From positions 1-64,000 of the forward strand of contig NZ_ALWB01000001.1 in NCBI RefSeq assembly GCF_000332215.1: DNA of 64,000 bases. The letters are read 5' to 3'. The notes under the pieces were generated by a model, which did not search any database, was not told the DNA's origin, and saw only the letters and a list, made by a program, of their open reading frames with translations. The position numbers and the translations under genes were made by a program. This document shows, in pieces, positions 34,662-45,300 of the stretch (position 1 is the stretch's first letter; the number at the start of each line of letters is the position of its first letter). This DNA is from Pseudanabaena biceps PCC 7429 (GTDB lineage: Bacteria; Cyanobacteriota; Cyanobacteriia; Pseudanabaenales; Pseudanabaenaceae).

Positions 34662-35433
34662 GGCGTTGCACAAATGAGAGATGAATGAGTAAATAAAAGA
34701 TAACGAGTTTTAGCAATGAAAACAATGAAATGTCCAAAGTGTGGTTCAACACATATTCGTAAAAATGGGAAACGAGGAGACAAACAAAATCATATTTGTG
34801 CTGATTGCGGTCGTCAGTTCATTGATAACTACTCAGTGCTTGGATATTCGCAAGATGTCAAAAGATATGCCTAAAAATGTACTGCAACGGCATGGGATTT
34901 AGACAAATTGAGAGATGTACCGATGTTAGTCATAACTCGGTGATCAACTGGGTTAAGCAAGCAGCTCAACAATTACCAGAGCATCCCCCCATCGAAACTA
35001 TTCCTGATGTGGGTGAACTAGATGAACTCCAGACCTTTGTTGGGTCAAAAAAAACTTGATTTGGCTATGGACTGCGGTGAATCATTTTAGTCAAGGCATA
35101 TTGGCTTGGGTATTAGGGGATAGGAGTAGCCAAACCTTTAAAAACTTGTGGGCATTGATTAAAGTTTGGCAATGCTATTTCTGGGTTACTGATGGCTACT
35201 GCGTCTACAAAAATGTTTATCAACTCGGAGGATCAAATTATCAGCAAGACCTACATGACAAGAGTTGAGGGTGAAACACAAGACTTAGACATTATTTAGC
35301 CAGATTACACAGAAACTTTATGTTATTCAAAATCGGAAGAATGTTGAGGTATTCAATTCGTTTGTTAATTCACTATCTTAAGTACAAATCATTTACTACC
35401 TTTGCTTGATTCATCTTTCATTTGTGCAACGCC
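34662..35433 (+). mobile_element. IS1-type element nested in IS copy 2
   Basis: Terminal inverted repeats: GGCGTTGCACAAATGAGAGA at the left (from 34662) and the reversed GGCGTTGCACAAATGAAAGA at the right (ending 35433). Length 772 bp suits the IS1 family. No target duplication is seen, because the flanks are non-adjacent parts of the host IS, so insertion was accompanied or followed by a ~350-bp deletion. Confidence 0.85.
34716..35409 (+). pseudogene. IS1-family transposase (InsA/InsB type), degenerate
   Basis: The first ORF (34716-34874) has the InsA zinc finger MKCPKCGSTHIRKNGKR...HICADCGRQFIDNY and stops early. Shifted frames carry RQIERCTDVSHNSVINWVKQ, then IWLWTAVNHFSQGILAWVLGDRS and finally RLRHYLARLHRKTLCYSKS, ending near 35409. 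At least three frame changes make it inactive. Confidence 0.8.
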
Positions 35434-36490
35434 CAGCCCAAAGAGGTGCATTCCAACTGAGGCAAGTATGTCGAGACTTGTCTGTAAGACCGATCGCCAC
35501 CTATGACAGTGAATATGGTAGTGCGGCCTTTTATGAATTTTGACCGAGGATATTCCCGCAGACTTACTGCTGCGTCTACGTCCTAACCGATGCTTATACA
35601 AAGCTCCTGCACCCTATAGAGGCTGTGGTCGTCCCCGCAAGCATGGGGATAAATTCCAACTTGCCAATGCTGATAGTTGGGGAGACCCATCGGCAACTTT
35701 TAGCTTAGAAGATGAGACAGTCGGACAGGTGCAAATCCAGCAATGGTCTGATTTACACTTTAAAAAGCTGCCCAACGCCATTTCCAAGTTATTCGAGTCA
35801 CCCATCCCCATTGCTCTGGTTTGTGGTTAGCTTGGGTGGGAGAGCAGATGCCATCTTTAGTCCAGATTTGGCGTTTGTACTTACGTCGTTTTGCTATCGA
35901 CCATTGGAATCGCTTTGCCAAACAACGTTTACATTGGACTCTGCCTCATTTTGTTGACTCCTCAACAGGCTTTGCGTTGGAGCGATCTTATGCCTCTATT
36001 GTCTTGGCAATTGTGGTTAGCCCGTCAACTGGTTATTGATAGTCCTTTACCTTGGCAGAAACCCCAAACCAATCTCTCCTTTGGTCGAGTCGCTCAGGGC
36101 TTTGCCGCACTTTTAGTCAGGATCGGCTCTCCTGCTTGTTCTCCGAAACCTCGTGGTAAGTCCCTTGGTTGGAAATCTGGGCGTAAGCGTTCTCCTTTTC
36201 CTCGCTTTCCTATCATCAAAAAACGGGTTTCTCGTCCCAAAAAGGTCAACAAAGACAACCTTAATTCCTAACCCTCAATATTCTCGTTTTCATTCTCTTA
36301 GATTTCCTCAGTTCTTTATTCTCTGAGTTACTTTTTCCTGCTCTTTTTCTGCTTATCTCAATCACCTTAGTCTAAACTCCAGTCAAAGTTGTTAGAGCAG
36401 AAAATTGGATAAAAACTGAAAAACAAGTCAGCTATTGATCATAACTTCCAAGTTTTATTTGTTCCCAAACAAGTCTGAAACATTACCAAA

Positions 36491-38635
36491 CTACAATTTC
36501 ATCGATAAACCAATCCGTTTTAAAGATTCATTTACTTCTAAAACGCGCACTTTTACCACCTGTCCGACTTTAACTATTTGCTTCGGATCGCTGACAAAGC
36601 GATCGGCTAACTGCGAAATATGGACTAATCCATCTTGATGCACACCAATATCGACAAATGCTCCAAAGTTAGCGACATTGGTAATAATGCCTTCTATCTC
36701 CATGCCAACTTGCAGATCGGAGATTTTTTGGATAGCATCACTGAAGGTAGCGTATTTGAACTCGGCACGAGGATCTCTTCCTGGTTTTTCTAGTTCTCGC
36801 AGGATATCCCGCAAAGTCGGTTCGCCGATCGCATCAGTTACATATTGCTGCAGGTTAACCGTTTTCAGTTTATCGGCTGCCTGTGAGATGTCTGAGAGAG
36901 GGACATTTAGGTCACGGGCGATCGCTTCTACAACTTTATAACTTTCAGGATGCACGGCGGTATTGTCTAGAGGATGATCGCCACCACGAATCCGTAAAAA
37001 TCCTGCTGCTTGTTCAAAGGCTTTTGCGCCTAATTTGGGTACTTTCAACAAATGACGGCGATCGCGAAAAGCGCCATTTTGATTACGATAGGTAATGATG
37101 TTATTGGCAACGCTGGCACTCAGTCCTGACACAAAAGTAAGCAGTTCTTTGGAAGCTGTATTTAGGTCTACACCGACAAAATTAACGCAACTCTCAACGG
37201 TTTCCTCTAACTTCTTTTTTAATAATTTTTGATCTACGTCATGCTGATACTGTCCCACGCCAATCGATTTTGGATCGATCTTTACAAGTTCGGCAAGTGG
37301 ATCTTGCAGTCGTCTGCCAATGCTGATTGCACCCCGTACTGTCAAATCCAAATCAGGAAATTCCGCGATCGCCACGACACTTGCCGAATAAATTGAAGCA
37401 CCTGATTCATTAACCATTACTTTGATTGGAGGTTTCTCTAGTCCTTGAATCACTTCCATTACAAAGCTGTCAGTTTCTCGTCCTGCCGTACCATTACCGA
37501 TCGCGATTAATTGAATCTGATACTTCTCAATCAAGGTTCTCAAGGTACGGGCTGCTTGTTCTCTTTGGGCAATTGCCTGATGGGGAAAGATGGTTTGATA
37601 TTCCAGAAATTTGCCTGTCTCACTAATTACCGCAGTTTTGCAACCTGTACGGAAACCTGGGTCGATCGCGAGGGTCGGTTTCATACCTGCGGGAGCCGCT
37701 AGTAATAAATCTCGTAAGTTGGCTTCAAAAGTTTTGATTGACTCGACTTCTGCCCATGCTTTCATTTCAGCAATTACTGAAGCGATCGCGGAGGTTTTCA
37801 TCAGTCGGTTAAAGGCATCTTTAAGCATATCTTGATAAAAAGCCCTGATGGCTGGGGTTTTAGCCTGAATTTGCTGCGAATCTAGGTAAGTTAATACATG
37901 GTCTTCGTCAAAAGCTAGGGTGAGAGTAAGGATTCCTTCAGTTTCACCTCGCAATAGAGCTAGCAGGTTATGGGCAGCGATCGCTTTTACTTTTGCTTGA
38001 TAGTCGCGGTACATCTCAAACTTAGTTGTGCCAACTGGATGTGCTGCCTTGATTTTTGAGGAAAATACTCCTGTCTGGATCAGGTAGTTTCTTATGTAGG
38101 CTCGATATTCGGCATTCTCAGCGACTTCCTCAGCAAGAATATCTGATGCACCTTTAAGAGCTTCTTCGACCGTTTTCACTGGTTCAGATAAATATTTGGC
38201 GGCTTCTTGAGGCAATGAGGCAGTGTTAATGTTGGGACGATTGAATGCTTTTATAGCTTCGGCAAGTGGCTCTAATCCTTTTTCTCTAGCGATCGCCGCT
38301 TTAGTTCTTCGCTTGGGGCGATAGGGCAAATACAGGTCTTCAAGTTCTGTCTTCTGCAAACACGCTTCTATTTTGGCTTGCAGAACATCCGTAAGCTTGC
38401 CTTGCTCGGAGATTGCTTGAATGATTACAGCTTGGCGATCGCGTAGCTCGGTCAGATAGGCATAACGATCTTGCAGATCTCTTAATTGAATCTCGTTCAT
38501 TTCCCCTGTGCGCTCTTTACGATAGCGAGCAACGAAGGGGAGAGTTGCTCCTTCGGCAAATAGCTTTAGGGCATTTTTGACTTGTTCGGGGCGTAGCGAA
38601 AGTTCTTGTGCAATCAGTTGTTCAAGGTTCTGCAT
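36491..38635 (-). CDS. tex: Tex-family RNA-binding transcription accessory protein
   Basis: This 714-residue protein matches Tex end to end: the N-terminal helical region (LPFVARYRKERTGEM...LRDLQDRYAYL), KTELEDLYLPYRPKRRTKA, the YqgF-like domain (LAIDPGFRTGCKTAVI), helix-hairpin-helix segments (VGVDLNTASKELLTFVSGLSASVANNII), and a C-terminal S1 domain (GMEIEGIITNVANFGAFVDIGVHQDGLVHIS). It binds nucleic acid and affects transcription-linked processes. Tex is normally a chromosomal housekeeping gene, so its presence 100 bp from the IS junction says something about the host replicon. It appears intact. Confidence 0.95.
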   Translation of the reverse strand: MQNLEQLIAQELSLRPEQVKNALKLFAEGATLPFVARYRKERTGEMNEIQLRDLQDRYAYLTELRDRQAVIIQAISEQGKLTDVLQAKIEACLQKTELEDLYLPYRPKRRTKAAIAREKGLEPLAEAIKAFNRPNINTASLPQEAAKYLSEPVKTVEEALKGASDILAEEVAENAEYRAYIRNYLIQTGVFSSKIKAAHPVGTTKFEMYRDYQAKVKAIAAHNLLALLRGETEGILTLTLAFDEDHVLTYLDSQQIQAKTPAIRAFYQDMLKDAFNRLMKTSAIASVIAEMKAWAEVESIKTFEANLRDLLLAAPAGMKPTLAIDPGFRTGCKTAVISETGKFLEYQTIFPHQAIAQREQAARTLRTLIEKYQIQLIAIGNGTAGRETDSFVMEVIQGLEKPPIKVMVNESGASIYSASVVAIAEFPDLDLTVRGAISIGRRLQDPLAELVKIDPKSIGVGQYQHDVDQKLLKKKLEETVESCVNFVGVDLNTASKELLTFVSGLSASVANNIITYRNQNGAFRDRRHLLKVPKLGAKAFEQAAGFLRIRGGDHPLDNTAVHPESYKVVEAIARDLNVPLSDISQAADKLKTVNLQQYVTDAIGEPTLRDILRELEKPGRDPRAEFKYATFSDAIQKISDLQVGMEIEGIITNVANFGAFVDIGVHQDGLVHISQLADRFVSDPKQIVKVGQVVKVRVLEVNESLKRIGLSMKL

Positions 38636-38922
38636 TAATCGTTTTAACTTTCACTAGGCTTCTTGCTAACTTTACCAGATGTGCGATCGCCTCTGCCTGT
38701 ATTCTTGATGACCATAATTCCAAAAACAATCATTTTTGAAATTTTAGGTCTAACTTGTCACAGAAACGTCTTAGAGCAAATAATAATTACTTATCTGCCA
38801 TTAAATTTAAACGAATAAGTATAAATACTCATTGCTGCCAACGTAAATTCTAAGTTTGAGGATTTTGCTTGGCGTGTTGCGATATATTGAAGGGGTATCT
38901 GCTTTGTTAGTTAGTTGTCGTT
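38636..38922. other. Intergenic region upstream of tex
   Basis: These 290 bp hold no ORF that I can support. They contain the tex promoter region and AT-rich sequence, with no strong repeat or hairpin. Confidence 0.3.
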
Positions 38923-39133
38923 ATGCCAAAATGGTTTAATACTGCTGGTCCTTGTAAGCCTGACATTCACTACATGTTGTCAGCTACAGAGCGCTTGCCT
39001 GCGTTTGTGGACGATTGCTCAGCGTAGCGGCGAAACGTGCTTTCTTGGAGGCATCTGAACGTTTGGATTAGGTCAATGTATTTAGAGCGATTCCAATCAC
39101 AAAGGTAAATTTACAGCACAAAGCGCTTTAAGA
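38923..39133 (+). pseudogene. Remnant of a cyanobacterial AAA-ATPase-like gene
   Basis: The ATG at 38923 gives MPKWFNTAGPCKPDIHYMLS, ATERLPAFVDD and a stop at 39025. The start is that of a common cyanobacterial ATP-binding family (xxWFNTAGPCxxxIHYML...ERLP). A second degraded piece follows (RAFLEASERLD, stop, VNVFRAIPITKVNLQH) to 39133. The P-loop is absent, so this is a relic. Confidence 0.65.
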
Positions 39134-39320
39134 AATGACGACATCATAAATTTGACAGCAGTTTTTTACCGTCTGCGGCAATGAAAAAAAACAAAATTCA
39201 GTTTTACCCTGAGAATTTTTGTTTGATTACATGTAAGGCTTTTATTTTATAGACAATTTATGCTTAAACTACCTATAATTTATGTAAATTGCTTAAAAAA
39301 CAGATAAGGGTAATTGATTT

Positions 39321-42300
39321 ATGAGTCCCGATGTAAATTTTCTGAACATTGCCGCTTCACCCCTTGCTCTCAATGTTCAACCATCGAACTTACTAATTCC
39401 TACCCAACAATCAAGTAATACACTTAGTATGGCATCCTACGCCATCCGTACTGACCAAACTATTACGATAAATGGTGGTGGAGACCTAGATGGCAACCCA
39501 TTACTACCGTATGATGATGCCCTAATTTATGCAGCTAAAGGGTTTACTTTCAATAACGTCCCGATTCTTCCAGTTAACCGAACTACTACTGGTGATCCGA
39601 TATTTGACCCATTAACAGGTAAACAAGTTCTCGTCGATAATGCTGTTACAGTAGCCAGTGGCTATACCGCGATCAATGCGAATAATAATCCGTACATAGG
39701 CTTACTACCCCCTAAAGTAGTCTCCCCAGAAACGATCACTATTCCCAGTTATAGCGATACTAAAACTCAGGAATTAAATGCTCGTACTCCGCTAGGTGCA
39801 TCAACTATTACCTTCAATGCCAGTAACAATCCGATCAACAATGTTAACGACTGGAACAACAAATTTCCCCAGCCAGGAACTAGCACTAATCCAAAAGTAG
39901 TCAGAGTCACGGGTAGTGGACTCAACATACCTAACGGAGTTAATCTCAGCAACTACATCATTACTGTAGATAATGGTGATATTAACTTTAATGGGAACGG
40001 TAACATTCTCGATAACGTTGTACTCGTTACCAGCAATGGCAATATTAACTTAGGCAAAGTTCAATCTAATAATCTCTCCGTATTTGCTTCAGGTGCAATC
40101 AACATGAATGGTCAAGCCCGTTTTGGTGGGAAGACCTTGATTGCTAATAACAGTAACAATATTACTTTTGATGGAGCTACCAAAACCACAACTAATGCTG
40201 ATGCAATCAAGGTTATTTCTCAGGGAAATATTACTTTTAATGGAGCCTTAGACACTAGAGGTGATTTCCTTAGTAAAGGCACTTTCATTGCGAATGGTAC
40301 TGCTTTTATCTTTGGCAGCATCAATGCAAAGCAGAATATTATTTTTAATGGAGGGGCATATGTTACGGCAGTTAGTAGCAACTCTGCTCCGACAAATCTT
40401 TCACTCAGCAATAATACAACTCCAGAGAACGTAGTCGCAAATTCTCTAATCGGTAACTTTACAAGCACAGACCCTGATTCGGGTAACACGTTTACCTATA
40501 GTTTGGTTACAGGAACTGGTAGTACAGATAATGCTTCTTTCTCCATTGTCAACAACGAGTTACGCATCGTAAATTCTCCTGACTTTGAAGCCAAGAATAG
40601 CTACAGTATTCGGGTTAGAACGACAGATCAAGGGGGGCTATCCTTTGAGAAAGTATTTACTGTAAGTATCACTGATGTTAATGAAGCGCCGATCGCATTA
40701 GTTCTCAGCAATAATACAACTCTAGAGAATGTAGCGGTAAATTCTCTAATCGGTAACTTTACAAGCACAGATCCTGATTCGGGTAATACATTTACCTATA
40801 GTTTGGTTACAGGAACTGGTAGTACAGATAATGCTTCTTTTGCGATCATTAATAATGAGTTACGCATCGTAAACTCTCCTGACTTTGAAGCTAAGAATTC
40901 TTACAGCATCAGAGTTAAGACTACAGATCAAGGCGGTCTGACTTATGAGAAAGTTTTTACAGTCAATATTACCGACATCAATGAAGCGCCGATCGCATTA
41001 GTTCTCAGCAATAATACAACTCTAGAGAATGTAGCGGTAAATTCTCTAATCGGTAACTTTACAAGCACAGATCCTGATTCGGGTAATACATTTACCTATA
41101 GCTTGGTAACTGGAACTGGTAGTACAGATAATGCTTCTTTTGCGATCATTAATAATGAGTTACGCATCGTAAACTCTCCTGACTTTGAAGCTAAGAATTC
41201 TTACAGTATTCGTGTTAGGACTACAGATCAAGGCGGTCTATCCTACGAGAAAATATTCACAGTCAATCTCACTGATGTCAATGAAGCGCCGATCGCATTA
41301 GTTCTCAGCAATAACATTACTCCAGAAAATGTAGCAGCTAATTCTCTGATCGGCAATTTTGCAAGCACAGACCCTGATTCGGGTAATACTTTTACATACA
41401 GCTTAGCTACTGGAACTGGAAGTACAGATAATGCTGCATTCACAATTGTTAACAACGAACTCCGTATTCTAAGTTCCCCTGACTTTGAAGCGAAGAGTTC
41501 TTATAGCATCAGGGTTAGAACGACGGATCAAGGTGGTTTATCTTTCGAGAAGGTATTCACAGTAGGCATTACAGATTTCAATGAAATGAAACCTGTAGGG
41601 TTTATGCTTGATTCATTTTTTGACTCTGCACCGATTGGAGACTCTCAGACTACATTTGCAACGGTCAAGCTGGTCGGATTAGCCTTTGCAAATGCCACAG
41701 TTACTTTACAATCCACGGGAACTTCCGTTACGGCAGATGCCACGGGTAAATTTGCCTTTGATAATATCGCTCTCAGTTTGGGCGATAACTCCTTCACAGT
41801 AAATGCTATAGATGCCACTGGAAATAATGGTACATCGACCATACTTGTAAAGCGAGTTGCTCAAGATAATAGCGACGTGATTTTAGATTGGAATGCGACG
41901 CTCTTGAATGCGATCGCTATAGATAAGTCTGCCCCACCGACCGCTTCTCGCAACATGGCGATCGTGCAAACAGCCATATTTGATGCGATCAATAGCTTTA
42001 CCAACACCTATAAAAACTATCATTTCGCGGGACTAGCACCAGCGGGTGCATCGATCGAAGCCGCCGCCGCATCAGCCGCCTATCGCACACTCGTCAACCT
42101 CTATCCCACCCAAACTGTTTACTTTGACTCTGCCCTTGCCACATCCCTAGCCCAAATTGCCGATGGTACTGCTGAGGAGGCTGGTGTCGCTTTTGGTCGC
42201 GCCGTCGCCGATGATATTCTTGCCTTCCGTAGCACTGATGGGTCATCTAACCCAGCTACTTACATCCCTGGTACAACTCTCGGTGATTGGAAACCCACCG

Positions 42301-45300
42301 CTCCATCTTTTGCTACAGCATTACTCCCCAACTGGGGACTGGTGACACCCTTTGGCTTAACTAGTGGTTCGCAGTTCCGCCCAGCAGGAGATCCAGCTTT
42401 AACCAGCGACCAATATACGACTGACTTTAATCAAGTCAAAGACTTAGGCAGTCTTAACAGCACCACCCGTACTGCTGACCAAACCGAAATTGCTAAATTC
42501 TGGGCTGATGGAGCGGGAACTTATACCCCTCCGGGACATTGGAATCAAATCGCCCAAAATATAGTGGCAAATCAGGGGAATTCTTTATTAGATAATGCCC
42601 GTCTGTTTGCTTTGCTAGATATAGGGCTAGCCGATGCGGGGATTGCGGCTTGGGATGCCAAATATACCTACAACTCATGGCGACCGATTACGGCGATTCA
42701 GCAAGCTGATACTGATGGCAATTCTAATACGCTTGCCGACCCCAATTGGAAGCCTTTAATTACAACACCTCCTTTCCCAGAGTATGTTTCAGGTCACAGT
42801 ACTTTTAGTGGAACTGCTGAGACGATTTTGTCGGCGCTCTTAGGAAGCGATATCAGCTTTACGACTAATTCCCTTGGTACACCTGGCATCTATCGCACTT
42901 TCGACAATTTTACCAGTGCGGCGAATGAGGCAGGTATCAGTCGTATCTATGGTGGGATTCACTTTTACTTTTCCAATGTCGATGGATTGGCGACGGGTAG
43001 AAGTGTGGGGAATTACATTCTACAAAATGCATTGGCTCCTGTGATTACGCTAACAACTTTAAGTAATAATTCAACGATTGAGAATGTGCTTGCTGATTCT
43101 CTGATTGGTGCTTTTAACACGACATCAGAATCTAATCGTTTTACCTACAGTTTAGTAGCTGGGGTTGGCAGTACAGATAATGTTGCTTTTACTCTAATCG
43201 ACAATCAGTTACATATCATTAGTTCGCCTGATTTTGAAACAAAGAGTACCTATAGCATCAGAGTGAGAACTACGGATCGGGATGGTTCGTATGCCGAGAA
43301 AATCTTCACGATTTCGATTCTTGATGTGAATGAAAATCTCAATCCCTTAGCGATCACGGCTCAACTTCAACAAGATACGGGTAGCAATAGCAATGATACA
43401 ATCACGAGTAATCCTGCAATTACTGGTACGATAACGGCTGCGGGAACGATTGTCGAACTTAAGGCGGGATTTGGTACTACGGCTAGTTTTGATATTCTCA
43501 GCAATTATAGTAATGGCAGCTTTACCCTAGATGCTAATCGCCTGAATCAAATTGCGGGGAGTACGTTAACTGATGGGCTGAAGACGCTGAAGATTTCGGC
43601 AATGGATAACCTCGGTAATCTGAACTTCATAGATTTGGGCTTCACGCTCGATAGGAATGCGCCGCTATTTCCTAGGTTCGGTCTTGACCCCGCCTTTGAT
43701 ACATCTCCTGTAGGTGATTCTCAAACTACGGCGGCGAATGTGACGCTTACGGGGCAAACTGAAGCTAGGGCAGCAGTGACATTATTCGTTGCTGGACAGA
43801 CGACAGGGACTTCGGCAACGGCAGATGCTTCGGGTGGATTTGCGTTTGCGAATGTGGCGCTAAATATAGGAGCTAATGCCTTTACTGTTGAGGCTAAAGA
43901 TATTGCAGGAAATATCAGCACGTTTGCCAGTACTGTGAATCGCGTTGAGATTCCGCCTGAAGTTATTCAGTTGAGCGTGAAGCCTGGAGAACAGTTGAAA
44001 ATTGATTCTAAGGTTGTTTTTGGCAAAACGGCTAATTTTTCCTTATTCAGCGATCGCGACCTTCCCGTTAGTATGTTGCAAGGGGATGGCACGCTGACTT
44101 TTAAACCCACACCAGATCAAGTAGGCACGTATCAATTTAATTTGATCGCTCGCGATGGTAGTACTGTTACCACTCAGGAATTCAATTTGAATGTCGTAGC
44201 TGACTCCAATACTACTACTCGTATTTCTGGTGTGATTAAGAGTACTGATGGGGTTGGCTTAGAAGGGGTTGTGGTTACAATCGGTAATTTCTCAGTCACG
44301 ACAGGCTCAGATGGTTCATTTATCCTGACACTACCAGAAGCCCCTCCCGATGGAATTGCTTTAATCATTCAGCCCGGTCAAGAGGTCAATGGGGTAGTTT
44401 ATCCTTCCATTGCCGAGAAGTTGCCTTTACTCTTGGGGCATGATGTTTATGGGAATGTGGCAAATATCATAGACCGTCCCATTTATCTGCCAGCTATTGA
44501 TGTTGCTAATGCCCAAACTATCAACCCCAATATCAACCAAACAATTACCAGCGCTGCGATACCTGGTTCCTCTGTATTTGTTGCCGCCAACAGTCTATTT
44601 GATGAAGAAGGGTATCCCTATACCGAGCAGCTCAGCATTACCAAAGTGCCGACAGCATTAACCCCAGCCGCTTTGCCAAGCAACCTCTTCCCCGATTTGG
44701 TGGTAACGATTCAACCTGGGGAAATGAGGTTCTCAACGCCAGCCCCCCTAAGTTTGCCAAATCTAGCAGGATATCCACCAGGGACATTAATGGATTTATG
44801 GTCGATTAACCCTATCACAGGATTTTTTGACAACGTTGGTACGGGTCAAGTCAGTGCAAATGGTCAAGTCGTCAACACGATTGCTGGAGGAATTAGGAAT
44901 AGTAGCTGGCACTTCTTTGCACCACCCGCTCCAATCGCTAACGATCCCAATGCCGATCCACGCAATCCAGACGATGGATGTAATGAATGCAAAGCTACAG
45001 CGCCAGCCACATCAGAAGTACAACTGCACTCAGGATCTGTAATCGAGACCCATGAATTAATCTCTTATCAATCGCAAGGAGTTAGTCGAGGATTAACACT
45101 CAAGTTTGATTCTGAACGAGCAGATGCTAGACCAATATTGCATTTTGGCTATAACAACGTCCAGTCAGACTCTAATGTAAGACTGATGGCAGAATTGTCG
45201 ATTAGACGTGGGGATTTCAGCTTAGAAGTACCAGGTTTTGCAGGAGGAGAATATGGATTAAATGGAGGCGAAAACTTCTGGAAAATCCCTAATGGTGGCG

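Larger units (their letters stand above)
34563..36271 (+). pseudogene. DDE transposase remnant of IS copy 2
   Basis: It starts as in copy 1 (MIIDKLQEFRQQVYRFLG) but is cut after about 33 codons by the IS1-type insertion. The 3' part (35434-36271) is similar to copy 1 and contains several frameshifts, for example near 35530 (an extra T in the tttatgaattttgacc stretch), near 35767 and near 35950. It cannot make a functional transposase. Confidence 0.85.
34471..36382 (+). mobile_element. Insertion sequence copy 2, interrupted and partly deleted
   Basis: It has the same 16-bp ends as copy 1 (CTGGAGTTTAGACTAA at 34471-34486, reversed at 36367-36382) and the same orientation. Inside, sequence matching copy 1 stops at gcagtattaacc (34661), an IS1-type element of 772 bp follows, and matching resumes at cagcccaaagag (35434). 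About 350 bp corresponding to 4014-4367 of copy 1 are missing. The left flank ends ACAATAA, the same 7-mer that begins the right flank of copy 1. Confidence 0.9.

Noticed and set aside
36383-36490. Target-site duplication for the second IS copy's right flank
   Set aside because: The right flank (tcaaagt) does not match the left flank of either copy, so no simple insertion site can be reconstructed on the host side.
40388-41588. CRISPR-like array
   Set aside because: The 300-bp period and uninterrupted coding frame show these are protein repeats (cadherin-like units).
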